Shown piece after piece: positions 11,594 to 23,413 of a DNA stretch of 64,000 nucleotides. This DNA is from Thelephora terrestris (Eukaryota > Basidiomycota > Agaricomycetes > Thelephorales > Thelephoraceae). The position numbers and the translations under genes were made by a program. A model generated the notes under the pieces. The model saw only the letters and a list, made by a program, of their open reading frames with translations. It was not told the origin of the DNA and did no database searches. Every line of letters begins with the position of its first letter. Within the stretch, counting starts at the first letter, position 1. The stretch lies in the NCBI GenBank assembly GCA_015956445.1, contig WIUZ02000019.1, positions 434,001 through 498,000 of the forward strand. The letters run 5' to 3'.

Positions 11594-13061
11594 ATGCCGA
11601 AGAGAGCTAGCGCCCAAGGTCCGGCGAGCGTCGACAATCGCAAATCGAAGGTCCTCAAAGCAGTCGATTCGCTCACCGGCGACAGTCATGCCGTCGAATT
11701 CACGAGCCCCCACGAAACGCCAACCTCTGTTCCGATTGACGTAGCTGCAAACTCTCTTCTCGACGACCCTGCCTCGGATGGGGACGCAGGCCGTGGCGCG
11801 TCCGAAAATGATGCTCATTCTTCGGGCCCAGGAAACATCGAACGAGCACCCACTACCGACAGCGCCCGTGATGAGGGTGCGGCTGGCAGTGATCTCAAAC
11901 AGGGTTGCTCCGCTGTCAGTCGTGTCAAAGCACCAGATCAGGTATTCTCAGAGGTCCTTGGGTAAGTGCATTCCGATACGAGTCTGAATGACAACCCTGA
12001 TCCCTTCACAGAACGAACGCTTTCTCGTACGTCCGCAGAGTCCCACTCAGCGCCATGCTAACAACGCACCCATAGGGTCCTCTTTCCCGGCACCAGGGTC
12101 CTCGACGGCGCCTCCGCTGTCTCTACGTGGATGACCGGAGACGGTACTTTGGATTTTACGATGGTGCCAGCAACGAACGTTCTCGAAATGTACCGTCCTA
12201 CCCACGCTTCGTAAGTCGGAACTTCAATGTTGACGCACGCTGACCTGTTACGCAGCCGTCTCCTCAAGTGCGCCAGTCACCCCGATGTGACGTCGTTGAA
12301 GTCCCCGAAGGGAGGTATCATCAATGTCGCCCTCCGCGAGCCGGCGAGCCTGTCTCTGAACCCCAACTCGGGTTACTTGCGCAGCAAGGAGAACAGCTCA
12401 TGGATTCTCGCCAGTTTGACGGGACAGGTCACGTATTTCTCCAACTCTGGCATACGCCAGATCTGCGTCACGCCCTTCGCACACAGGTGGTACCGCTTCG
12501 TTGCGGTGCTGGCGGCGGTTTGCGAGCAGCCCATACTATACTTCCAGTCTTTCAAAGGGGGTGTCACTTTCGGCACCAATCGGTTGAAAAGATCAGGTTA
12601 CGCCAACAAGAAGCCGAGGCAACATGTGGCTCCTATCGACGGGTCGTCACTCAAGGACGGGGATGCTAGTGAGTACAAGAGTCTTTACTTAACACGCCCA
12701 AACATTGAACAAAGCTACAGTCCCTGTCTACGACGGACGCGAACAGTTGCGTCTGGGCAGCTACTGGGAAAAACCCTACTTGGGGGATGTCAAGAAGGAC
12801 TCCGCGGCGATGATGCTCTTTTCCATCAGGAAGGGTGCTCTCCCGAGCGCGATACAAGAGCGGGAAGATTTGCCTCGCGCTCTCACCACCGCCGTCTACT
12901 TTAACATTCTCGGTGTTGTGGTGCTCGCAGAGCCCGGGGAGAAATCCACCAGTGACAACTCCGGAGAAGGACCAGAGGCGTTCGGAGTCAATTCCGTGCA
13001 GACAGAGCTACCGGAGCTTGAAGATGACGGCGAAGTTGGGGAAGGATCGCCTTGTTTGTGA
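11594..13061 (+). CDS. Unknown four-exon gene behind the Helitron
   Basis: Four exons fit with consistent phases: 11594-11961, 12076-12210, 12256-12668 and 12721-13061, giving about 418 residues. The N-terminal third is low complexity and charged. The middle, from about 12076 on, looks folded and is rich in hydrophobic and aromatic residues (SWILASLTGQVTYFS; FAHRWYRFVAVLAA), and the last 60 residues are acidic. I recognise no family. Its position right after the Helitron helicase, on the same strand and with no break, suggests an accessory or captured gene carried by the element, but a host gene is possible. All splice sites are canonical and no stop interrupts it, so it may be expressed. Confidence 0.6.
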
Positions 13062-13700
13062 TTGGGGGAGAGGGGAATTTGGTGGACGGAGGTGAAAAAA
13101 ACCCGCCTGTACACGAAGAGGCGACGGACTTCCTATGATACGCGACCGGTGTCCTTTTGTAAAATTATCAAGCACAAGTGTTGGTTTGTAAGACTGGATA
13201 TAAACTTCGAAACTACGATCAGTTGGTGCTACCGATGAACTGTGGTACCGGGAATGGAAAGGGGGGGTCGTGGGCCCTGCCGCTCGTCGGCGCTACTGTT
13301 ATCACTGATCATGCATTGCCACGGGTGACAAGTGGTGATCATTCATGGTCATGACCGATCATTGGTGATCATGAGTGGTCTTGCATGAAGGCAAGTGATG
13401 ACAGATTTTGTTCAATTTTCATCACCCGGTGTCACTCATTATCACTTATGACCACTAGTTATCATGGGCATTTGAAGATTATAACCCACCACTCACAATC
13501 ATTTTGTATCACCTCATGTAGTTCAGTATCACTTTGTACCACTCACTGTCACTCGGTGTCACTCAGTGTTTTGTTCTCGACTTTGTCACTAGTAATCATT
13601 ATCTATAATTTACCATCACTCTACACCTGAGTGCGCTAGACAATCAGAGCTCTCTCCTGGCTGGCGCAGTCCTTGGCACTCTGTCCCCATCATAACGAGA
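13062..13700. repeat. Gene-free stretch with TGATCAT/ATCACT-rich repeats
   Basis: No gene is seen. From about 13300 to 13620 the sequence is dominated by short degenerate repeats of TGATCAT and GTGATC types on the left and their near complements (TATCACT, GTCACTC) on the right, giving a loose foldback. It may be a decayed MITE or simple-sequence expansion. A 7-G run lies just after 13260. Confidence 0.4.
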
Positions 13701-13951
13701 CAACAAAAAGACTGAAGATTAATTGCTGGGACTATTTTTTACAAGACGTTATACTCAGATACATTTACATTCTGAAACAATTGTAAGTGGACCCATTTCT
13801 CAAAACCACTCTTACGCCCTTCCATTGCCTTGATGACAGCAGTATGAAGCCACGGGGTGTACGGCACAGTAGTCTCTCGACTGCATGTCGAGATACTGAG
13901 TGCCGGCGCACCTGCATCAGAGAGGAACAAATGCTTCACTTCCAGAGTAAT

Positions 13952-16900
13952 CTAACCAAAGTTTTGTGATTGTGTTAATGCCTTAGACCAGCTGCGTCCC
14001 ACCTTGATTTCACTCCCAGGGCCATTTCCCACTGGCAACAGCCAGGAATCCGTGAGCTGCTGCAGGGCAATCCTTGCTCTGAACAGTGAGTCTGATTGGC
14101 GGAGATTATACTCTTCTGCGGTTATGTGATCTGGCGTTGTTCCCAACACGTGCCCAACGCCATTGAGATAGACAAAGAAAACCTGCTTGAACGCGGATAC
14201 AATGGCATCAGCCTGCCCCCGTCGGAGTTGGCCATTGCCACCGTTGGTCTTGAAGGTAAAAAGCTGTTCTACATCGGAAACAGCATTCACCTTTCGGTTG
14301 TAGGCAGAAAGGGTGAGTGCCAATGGAGATAGATTTGTCAGGCGCAAGAGCTAGTTTTGCACCTGTTAGTTCGCACTAGAGGCATGCAAAAAAAAACTAC
14401 CTGAGTGATTGTCAAGTCGCCAAAGCCTCCCAATGGCACCATGAAACCCTCCAGCAGGCATTTAAACTGCGGCTTCTCCCACGGCTCTTGACATCCGAGG
14501 AAGGCAGTGGCCACAAGGGCCGAAGTCCAACACTCGTGGTCACCCTTGCACCGATGTGGGTTCACAGCATTCAACTTCGTTCTCATTGATCAGGCCGCCT
14601 GATCAAAGAAAATGCAGAACAGAGCATACCTGGAACTCGCACAGACTCAGAACGCTCTGAACCAACAGCACTGGCTGAGGGACAGGTCCATCATCGAACC
14701 CCGTTAGCTTATCTGTCTCCTTCAGCACCATCCATGGCTGTAATATTCCAGCTGTCCCAGGGTCAAGCTGGTAGAGGGATCCTAGGTCGATCAAGACATC
14801 TTGAGCTTGAAGCGATCGCTCTCCTGCAAGTGAAGCAGCGGTAAGGAGGAGATAGAGCAGGAAAGGCGAGATGGGCTCTGGCCCATTTCCTAATGTGAGC
14901 AGATGCAACAGGGCGAGCGTTCCAATTGTCTTCCAACGAGTTTGATGTTCGACTGAGAGAGCTGGAGTGAATGCTGGCCTGACCCAACCGCACCCATCTA
15001 CAGAGGCAACCCATAATGTTTGGTCCCCCACTATGGTTTGGATAGCTTGCTGGAGGGTCGCTCGTTCTGGTCCCTCGCCGGTGCTGACTTCTGGTATAAG
15101 TCCACCCCGAAATTCACTTCGGTGTGTCAGATAGGGGACAGAGGCAAAATGCAGTGGACTCACACAACATAGCAGCGCAGGGGCTGAAAGAATGCACCGA
15201 GAGAGGCTACTGCTTTCCAGTCCACTCCGTTGGGTACCTCAAGTTCAGAATCAAGAAGTTCAGAAGCCAGCACTGTCCCTTCATTACGATGGAATATATC
15301 CATCATCAAGACCAACGCCTCTGAAAGACTTTTGATCGACCTAGCCCGAATCTGGAGGTCGGAAACTTGAACTGGTGTGCCCAAGTGGTGTGCACTTCCG
15401 CCAGGACGGACTTTCTCATGCCATTGGAGATAGCCTGGGATATTGGGGGATGCCTTGATGCGCATGGGCCACAGCTCTGCAGAGGTCTCAATGGCCATAG
15501 GTCTTGTCAGCTCTATACGACGGAATGTCTCAGCAAGTGGACCGTCGTATATAGCCCGCAGTTCCGTCGATTGGAGTCGAGAAGGCTCTCCTATGGACTC
15601 GGGAACAGCAGCCTTGACAAGCAACACGAAATTGGTTTCATTCACATCATCAGCAACTTCTAAAAAACAAACAGACATTGGGTTACCTCCGCTGTTTCCA
15701 TCCTTTCAGCACGGGGCCTATTTACAGCTGGGAGGATTGACCTCTCCTGGTGATAAATCTCAGCAAAAGAACATTAGCCAATGAATGTACCACTCACAGC
15801 CTGTAACAAAGGTGCTCTTGGGCCCAGTGGTTGGAGGGGATGATAGGAAGGGACCTAGTGGAGAGGACTACGTCAGGTTGTGGGAGAAATAGAGTACATC
15901 TTATTCCACAAACTTCCTCTGACTCGGAAGAGTCAACAATGATGACTGAGTCCCCTGCCCTAAGAGAGGCTCGGCGACTGACTCGCTCGGCTGGGTCTTC
16001 ATCCATGCTCTACTCCAGGTGCCTGAGTTGACCTGGTACAAGCTACCCACTGAAACGTACTTACCTCATCGTCATCGATGTCCGGCAGCACAGGGCAGAT
16101 TGGAGTATTTTTGCCATTGTGGCAGCGCTTGAGAAGTTTAGCAAACGTTGTCTGGGTGTCCTCTCCACATATTTTCAGGCCATGAAGAAGGCGATAGACG
16201 TAACACCCGTGAGGGTAGAACAGGTCACCGTTACCCTCGTCAAAATCATCATGGTAGACACCTTTTATTGCAGCAGAACAGTTGCCCGGAAACCTTGGAC
16301 CTGTTGCACAGAGGTGTGATGATTTCGCCGTTTACCCCCTTTCATTTCCTTTATTTAACGCCTCATCACCACTAAGTCAGTTGGTGCCTTGCCCTAAACA
16401 CGGCGGTAAACTGTTTATTATGCAGTATGCCCTATGCTTAACGACTCAAAGTCCAATACGTGGAACGTGCTACTAGTCAAGATACCCCAGAAGACCCGAG
16501 GTATAATACGTGAACATGTACCGGCGGACCTTCATACGAAGATCCCCCCTACCTGGCCCTCCGTTGCCCCTGGACGACTAGTAGATATTCAGGCTACCGA
16601 CAACAAGGGATGTATTAATAAGCGACGCGCGCTGACCTCTCGCAGAAGTCAACCGGCTTATTAATCTGACCCTTGGATTGGACTTATGAAAACCATTATG
16701 CTTTACGACTCATGGATCACGCGCAATAGACAAAATAGAAAGAAGATTAAATTGGAAGCCTACAGTACAAAAGAGTTATTTAATCAATATCTCTTCGGAT
16801 CCTTTGTACTACTTCCAACGCCGATCTCACCAACTCCTCATTCAGCCAGTTCTGCTCCCGTATCTCGTTCGGGTCTACGTCCGACAGGTCGTCGTAATCT

Positions 16901-19659
16901 GGAAGCTCTGTGTCAGAGTTCGGTTCGCTGTTAGGAACGAACTCGGCATACGGATCATACTCCAGAGCAGGCCATTGACGGCGACTACCCCAAGGAGTAG
17001 AAACGAACTCAGGACGAGGAGTGTCCCGACGGACGACTCCTACGTTCTGGTAGAATTCGTCGCTTCCAATCTCGATGACCTCATCATCAACAGGAACCAA
17101 CCTGTTCTCGTGACGAACCAACAGACGAGCGGGCGGCGACTCAGCCCGATTGGGAATTATCGGCGACCCGGCCCGATGCAGAACTTCCTCTCCCTCCTCT
17201 TCTTCGACTTGGACCTCCGGCTCGTTACACCTTCTCTGGAGATCCCGGACTTCTCCGGTCAACTCAGAGACACGACGAGTAAGGCGAACCTAAAGGAATA
17301 GGGTTAGAAGATATCAAAAACCTTCAACCCCTACCCCTTACCTTATCGTCCTCCAACTCTCCGGTTTTAGTAACCAGAGCCCGGACCAAGTCCTTCAAAG
17401 TAATCACCTCTCCCTAAAAGAAAGTTTGAGTTAGAAAGGTCAATTACTCCTGACCCAAACTTTCTTACCTTCAACAAATCGATATCGGCCCCCTGCCGAA
17501 CAACGGTATCTTCCTGTCCGTGGATGACCCCCTGCATATCCTCCTTCCAACTCTCCAACGCTTCTATCTCCTCGCGACGACCATCAACTCGCTCATTAAC
17601 ATGAGCTATCTCGTCCATCAACATAGACCCAACGTTACCCGTATGGATAACGCTGGCTTCCAACACAGAGTTGAAAGTCTCGTTGGTCTCAGTAACGAAC
17701 TCGACACCCCTATTAAGGAGTTCGGTCGCATAAGGGTTCGTCTCGATACGCGCCAACTTGCGCCGAGACACCCTACGAGAAGCTTGGATGAAATCCCGAA
17801 AACCTAAAAGGAGTTAGCTTGGTTTCCTAAATCGGAATGCGCAAGCAGGGCCCCCACCTAAATCGGTAAAACCCTCATTAGGGTCGGCGGTGGCGGTCCT
17901 ATCCATGACAGCTCCCAAGGTAGGATAAGGGTGGGATGGATCACGGCGGGCATGGGAGAAACGGTCGATGTTGTAATTGTTCTCCTGAACAGGAGAGTAG
18001 GAGGAAGAGCGACGAGTGGGATTGCGAGTAGAAGCACGAGGCATGTTGTGTGTGTAACAAAGGTGGGTTTGTTGGAAGACCAGTCATCCAACCCCCTTTG
18101 GTTATATACCAAATGCCACGCCCCTTCCACGACTCAGGAGTTGAGTCATCATTTCTATTGTTTACTGCGCATGACCCACATGACATCATATGCCCCTATC
18201 TTTAGTCATATGCTCCCCTTTTGCTATTGGCTGTTAGTCAACCATACCCACATTCTTTCCGAACATTCTCAGACTACTTCATGCTTTGTAACTGCTTTGT
18301 AATGCTCTCAAATTGCTATTGGCCGCCACACTTTCGTTTATCAGCTGATAATTTGTAGCATTAGTCACCACGTAACGCACAGACCATGCAGTGCTGCGCA
18401 CGGACCATGTTTGTCTGTGTTTGTATCTTTAGGGTAGTTACATGTCACTGTCACGTCACAAATCTAAGTAGTATATATACTCAGAGTAGTTTAGCCTGTA
18501 CTCCTTAGATTTGTTATCATCAGACTCTCCGTGACCTCTACTGCTGTGTGCTTAGAGCAAGAGTGCCTGAAGACCCTTGTCTCCTTCTTTCTCCTCTTCT
18601 CCAATCTAGTCTGTGAAGAGACTTCCGATATCCCTGGGTTTGCAACAGGGTTATAACTGTGTGTTTGCCCCCTGCGTGTGAAAGGTTTGGATAGCAAGAG
18701 TGTTATCGAACTGTAGAGGTCGCGTCGGCCTGACAAGAGGTGACTGAACGAACAGATATGCAGGAGTTTGGTTCACGTACAAATTACGGCAATCTTCTCT
18801 GGCTCTGTTGCCACCTCTCGAAGTGTGTCCTTGAATCCAAACCCTTTGGCAATCTGGCTCATAGTGTACTCCACCGGTGCCAACCTCACCGAAGATCTCT
18901 TGATCTCAACGACCTCAACTTTTCGATGCTGCGCTCCTGCCCGTCTCGGTTGACCTCGGAGATCACTTTCCTTTACTTTTGTCCTTTTGCACATCAGCAA
19001 CTCCCAGCGTGGTTGCCCGTTGTTGTCCCCATTTGTCTGTAACTCTGGCAGCTTCGGCCCGCCTCTTGAAGTCAGGTCCGTCAGCCCTTGATCAATCAAG
19101 CCAGACACGATGCGGCTATCGTTGTCTTCGTGAGATACCTCCACAGTAAATATCAGGTTGTTTGACTTGCAACGTGACAGGAACCTGTCAAATGAATCCT
19201 CCGGGTCCAGCCAGAACTTCTGCAAGAAGTCTCTGGGTACGCCAGATTCCGGTGGCATCTGCAACTCCTTCATCTGGAGAACCCATGAGTCGTTGGGCCA
19301 GTGGCAGCAGCATCACATACGTAGAGAGGGAGAAACAGGATGCTCAGCCGCAAGGGAGCCTTTGCTCGTGGACGTGCCAGAACAGGGGGGCGTCCTAACA
19401 TGTGACGGGTTGGGGTGGATGCCGGAGATGGTATTCCACCCCGGTTACGAGTTGCAGCCCTGTTGGCACTGATCATCCGCTGTTCGTTTGCAGCAACACC
19501 TGGCTGTTGTGGTAACGAAAATACGTGAGTAATCGGGCTTGCACTGACAGCTGGCCGACTGGGTCCTGGAATGGGTGCAAGTGAGGTGATCATGGATGGG
19601 ATTGACGACATGTGCGGAGGACCATCAGGTCTGTGGGCATCTTGAAGACCGCCACACAC
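13952..19659 (-). CDS. Large unknown multi-exon gene, partner of the DDE integrase
   Basis: The gene reads leftward. The first visible exon (19659-19321) is proline-rich and precedes an exon starting at 19273 (MKELQMPPES). A donor at about 18780 leads into the intron that contains the LTR 16315-18735, and the next exon starts near 16301 with FPGNCSAAIKGVYHDDFDEG. Further exons are visible at about 16014-15800, 15670-15160, 15120-14640, 14586-14400 and 14340-14000, the last containing FTFKTNGGNGQLRRGQ. I do not recognise the family; a distant resemblance of the C-terminal half to HECT-like regions was considered but no catalytic cysteine motif supports it. Some exon joins in the 15.6-15.8 kb region do not keep phase, so decay is likely. 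Confidence 0.4.
16315..18735 (+). mobile_element. Solo long LTR copy A (2.42 kb)
   Basis: The element runs from TGTGATGATTTCG to GGCCTGACA with the 5 bp duplication AGAGG on both sides (16310-16314 and 18736-18740). A TATATATACT box near 18473-18482 reads rightward, followed by a leader rich in CT, so the LTR is oriented plus. It lies inside a short intron of the surrounding minus-strand gene. It is nearly identical in length and content to copy B at 30779-33198, which is inverted and has its own duplication. No internal retroelement genes accompany it. It looks whole as an LTR and young, judging from the few differences between the copies. Confidence 0.88.
16780..18044 (-). CDS. Antisense accessory coiled-coil gene in LTR copy A
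   Basis: This multi-exon gene on the minus strand of the LTR starts MPRASTRNPTRRSSS at 18044. The product has a basic N-terminus, a helical core (RIETNPYATELLNRGVEFV), a coiled coil split over two short exons, and an acidic, proline-rich tail ending EVVQRIRRDID. Introns are about 50-60 bp. The layout (basic head, coiled coil in short exons, acidic tail, antisense to the LTR promoter) equals that of the gene at 4968-6570 although sequence similarity is low. No enzyme motif is seen and its function is unknown. Confidence 0.6.
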
Positions 19660-20189
19660 ACACGTGTTAGGGTTTTGCTACGGGGCCATTAGCAAGAGAG
19701 AGGATGGCACTGGGGCACCAACGAACCTGTACTGGAATGAAACCACCGCAATGATGAGGTGGATACACTTCAGTGCCGTCACCCTTGACGTGCATGAGTG
19801 CTGTGTGAGAACAATCACAGAGTGTGTAGGGTTCCTATTGACTGATGATTAGTGTAGGTTACCTAAAAACCACCCTGAGACGCGTACCGGGATGCTGCCT
19901 GAATAGAGAAATTTTGGACATGCGCACCCCTGAATGTAGCACCGACCTCGAGAAGCGAGCTGACGGGGGAGATCCATGGTGGAGAACGGTGATGCCGGAT
20001 TCAAGAGCCGGTGATGTCCACTGAGAGGAGTTCGTACGGATTGAGGATGAGAGAAAGGTGCAAGGGGAACAGAAGGGTCTGTGCGAGAAGGGCTAGGGGT
20101 CTGACTGGTACTATGATGCTATATCCCTTGTGACATTGTTGGTGATTTTCGGTCGTTATATTTGGTCTGCCTGAGGAGACTTAGGCTCG
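18736..20189. other. Intergenic and 5' region before the integrase gene
   Basis: Apart from the exons of the large minus-strand gene up to 19659, the part 19660-20189 holds no gene I can support. It probably contains the divergent promoters of the two element genes: GTGTGTGTG next to an intron-like acceptor near 19650 and an AT-richer segment near 20120-20170. Confidence 0.3.
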
Positions 20190-22083
20190 ATGAAAGCCCG
20201 GCCCGGCAGAGCCGGAGCCCCCATGCGGCAGATCAGTCACAGGCTGAAGCTTGCCAAGGGAAATGGGTTTGGAACAAACCGAGAGGAGACTAGACTGGTG
20301 GGGGAGCAATGGGGGAGGCTCAGGGGACGGAGTGCTGTTCCGATCACCTCCTCCTCTGCAACCGGCATGGATCAAGTGTCCAATCTGCGCGTTTGCTACA
20401 GAATCCTCGAAGACAGAACCATCACAGCTCTTCAGACACAGGCCGGAGATAGCCAGAGGCTCAGATCCCTTCGAGATGATGCAATTGTTTTCATGGTGGC
20501 AGTAAATGATGTAAGTGTTTGTGATGTACAACTGCGGTACCGGTTAGATCTGATGTGTGTGCCACCTGCACCAAGCGCAAAGATATGTTTCCTGCAGAAG
20601 AGCTGGAGTTGATTACATTGAACATAAAGGCGATGGTTGAGTCGTTGGACAGAGCTGAGGACCAATCCATTGATCTGCCAAGCTCACCTCCGCATTCCAT
20701 TTCGCACCTCAACTACTCTGGGACACCCGGCAGACCAAGGATAGAGATTGATGCCGAGGTTCTATCAAATGTTCTTTCTATCGAACCAAAGACCACCCTT
20801 GCAACTGTGCTTGGGTGCTCAGCCCGGACCATTCGCAGGCGCCAACAGGACATTGAGCTCCAGACTGGTATGCCCCTGGTCCCCCAACGGTCCGTTCTGT
20901 CAGAGAACGAGCTCGATACAATTGTGGGTGAAATATTAAAGGAGTTCCCGCACTATGGATGAAATATGCTCATGGGTGCAATGACCTTCTGAGGTCACAA
21001 CATCCCAGAGCGGCGTGTCAGAGAATCTCTGGATCGAGTCCGCGGCGCCCCAGGCCGCTTTTTTGGTTCTCGACCGATACACCGACGAAAATACTACGTC
21101 CCTGGTGCCAACTCACTTTGGCATCACGATGGCCAGCACGGTATGTCATAGGCTGTCTTACGATAGCAAGGCTTAGGTCTCAACCCAAATCAGGTCTAAT
21201 CCGCTGGAAGATTGTCATCCACGGCTTCATTGATGGGAAGACAAGATTTATCGTTGGGCTTAGAGCCCACAACAACAACAGAGCAGCCACTGTGTTGAGC
21301 TTTTTCCTCGATATCATCTCAGTCCACGGCTGCCCCAGTAGAGTCTGAGGCGACCACGGAGTGGAGAATGTGAGGGTGGCCGACTATATGGAGGAGAAGA
21401 TGGGACCTGACAGAGGTTCATACATTTGGGGGAGGTGAGCAATGCCTTCCAAATGTTTCTGGTTTCTCTCACCTTGCTGCAGGAGTGTCCACAACTCCAG
21501 GATTGAGAGGCTCTGGTACGATATGACTGAGGGGTTTGGTCGTAAGTGGAAGGAGTTCTTCTACACCCTAGAAGATTGTCACGGCCTTGAACCATCGGAC
21601 CCATCCCACGTTTGGTTACTCCATCTACTCTTCCTGCCCACAATTAACGAAGATGCTCTTGCCTGGGCTGAGACATGGAACTCTCACAAGATCCAATTAG
21701 AGGGAGAACGAAGGAGCTCCCCGCAGCAACTTTTCACCCGAAGCAGCTTGTTGGACGGTGTACACGGTCTACCCCCTCAAGGCGAAGAGCCTGAAGACTT
21801 CAGTTTGTATGGTGTCGACTGGGAGGCTATGGAAGGCCTTGGTCTCACCGACCATCCTGAGGATACAGCAGAATTGGGGGACAGACAGGACCGTCCAGAG
21901 TGGATGAACGAGGTTGTCTGTGAGCCACCTGACTGTCCGCTGACGGATGAGCAGGTCAAAGGACTAGGGGACGAGCTTGCTGCAGTTGTGGATACATGGT
22001 CCAGAGACATGGACGTTCAAAGGGCGGTCTGGATCAAGGCTTTCGGGATTTTTTCACAGATGATTCAGGAAGCAGAGGACTAG
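20190..22083 (+). pseudogene. DDE integrase-core transposase (rva_4-like), three TGA stops
   Basis: The product is a DDE-type transposase with an N-terminal helix-turn-helix region (ATVLGCSARTIRRRQQDIEL near 20800-20860) and an integrase core. Catalytic residues are visible: first Asp in SLWHHDGQHG, second Asp in GDHGVEN, Glu in SVHNSRIERLW. The phrase IRWKIVIHGFIDGKTRFIVG is typical of the eukaryotic integrase-core family that Pfam calls rva_4, possibly the IS3EU superfamily. Introns of about 50-70 bp fit at 20511, 21141 and 21437. Three in-frame TGA codons interrupt the core region (near 20960, 20994 and 21346). At the third, related proteins have Arg (SRVRGDHG), so CGA to TGA change is likely. 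The rest, to the stop after QEAED, is open. Confidence 0.75.
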
Positions 22084-22158
22084 AACAATACATTGCTCAT
22101 GTAGTACATTTTTACTGGAGGCAACTTGTTCCCAAAAGCTACAGGCGCCGACCGAAGT

Positions 22159-23324
22159 CTAGTTTCGGCTTCGGGTGTACTGATGAATCATGTCACGAAG
22201 AGGTTTGAGCAAGTACGATGCCCTAGTGTCTCCGTTTGGCAGGCAACGCTCCCATGGCCCTGGGTGCACCCCCCAGCTCTCCATTGCCTGGCGAGCCTTG
22301 TAGAGCGATCCTCCAAGGTCTTCCTCCTCAAGATGCTCAGTGTCAACCAGGAAGTGATAGACTGTGATGAAGAACGTGAGTTTGTTGGACCACGTGCCTG
22401 GCGACTGCCCGTTCATGTACGAACCAAGGAGCGGAAATGAGATGGTCCTTTCGATCCTATCCCTGTCCAGGTATCGACCGGCTGACATACTGTGGAGAGC
22501 CATGTTGATGACCATACCGTACGTTCCTCCAATTTGGAGTAGAAGCTGAACCTCTGCAATGGTCCGGTATGCCGTTCCCCAGCCCCTTTGACTGAATGTT
22601 TGAAGCTGGGATAGCTTGTCTTGCACTAAGTCCCTGGTCCACTCTTGAACCTCTGCATCAGTCATGGGCCGTTTTAGCTCCTCAGAAGGAGGTTGATTGG
22701 GCTCAGGGGTTCTCCTGACGGTAGAGAGTCCACTGGCTGAGTTGTCCTCCAAGGGAGGTGAGTTCGTCAGGTCGACCTCTTGAAGCAATGGATTACCCGA
22801 CTCATGCTCCAGGATGAAGGTGTCAGTTGTGTTCTCCTCGGCAAGGGATGTACCGGCTGAGCCACTTTCCGGAAGAAACAGGGGGATGGCGGCGGAGATG
22901 GCATGACTGACGAGAGCAACCCCCGACGAAGTACCTTGCACTGGCAAGAGGATAAGCTAAGCAGTCGGCAGCGCAGTAAGATGTTGGGGGGAGACTCACA
23001 TTGATCGGCCTCGTCCTCAGAGGGTTCTTCGTGATCATGGGCCGCCTGGGTGTTGGGGATGGATTTTAGAATCGTGAGGATGGATGGTCCCTGTTCTCCA
23101 GAGTCGGTGGAAGCAGGTAAATCATCGTCAGATGTCGGGTACTCCTCTCCTGAGGACTCAGCAACCGCCTCTCCAGGCTGCTGGCGAAGCGCTGCCGCCT
23201 CGTCCAGGGTGTGAGGTTCTGGAGGGAGAGGTGGATTGATTTGTCTACCAGACCGTGTGGTTTGCATAGGGGAGGAGGTTGGCTTAGGAATAAGTAGTCT
23301 GGAGGGAAGAGGGTGGGCTGTCAC
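22159..23324 (-). CDS. Unknown two-exon gene tail-to-tail with integrase
   Basis: Exon 1 runs from 23324 to about 23000 and exon 2 from about 22940 to 22159, joined by a 59 bp GT-AG intron with matching phase; the product is about 370 residues. The N-terminal 150 residues are acidic and disordered. The C-terminal 200 residues look helical (EVQEWTRDLVQDKLSQLQTF; NKLTFFITVYHFLVDTEHLE). I recognise no domain. Its close convergent position to the transposase suggests that it belongs to the same element. No interruption is seen. Confidence 0.6.
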
Positions 23325-23413
23325 ATGCTTGATAGCATGTGTTTTAACACCAAGAAATTAGATTAAAGTTGCCTGTCCGGCACAAAATTCGATCGAAGTT
23401 GCGCACGGTTCAA

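Larger units (their letters stand above)
13700..23400. mobile_element. Composite DNA element with DDE integrase and two partner genes
   Basis: Three multi-exon genes are packed here: a large minus-strand gene (13952-19659), a plus-strand DDE integrase gene (20190-22083) and a minus-strand gene (22159-23324) that meets the integrase tail to tail with about 75 bases between them. None resembles housekeeping genes. The simplest reading is one transposon with a transposase and two accessory proteins. I could not identify terminal inverted repeats or a target duplication, so the limits are estimates set by the outermost genes. The element is decayed (stops in the integrase) and is older than the LTR inserted in it. 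Confidence 0.5.

Noticed and set aside
13952-15678. HECT-type ubiquitin ligase
   Set aside because: Hydrophobic helical segments and a TNGGNGQL motif gave a faint impression, but no HECT cysteine context was found; left as unknown.
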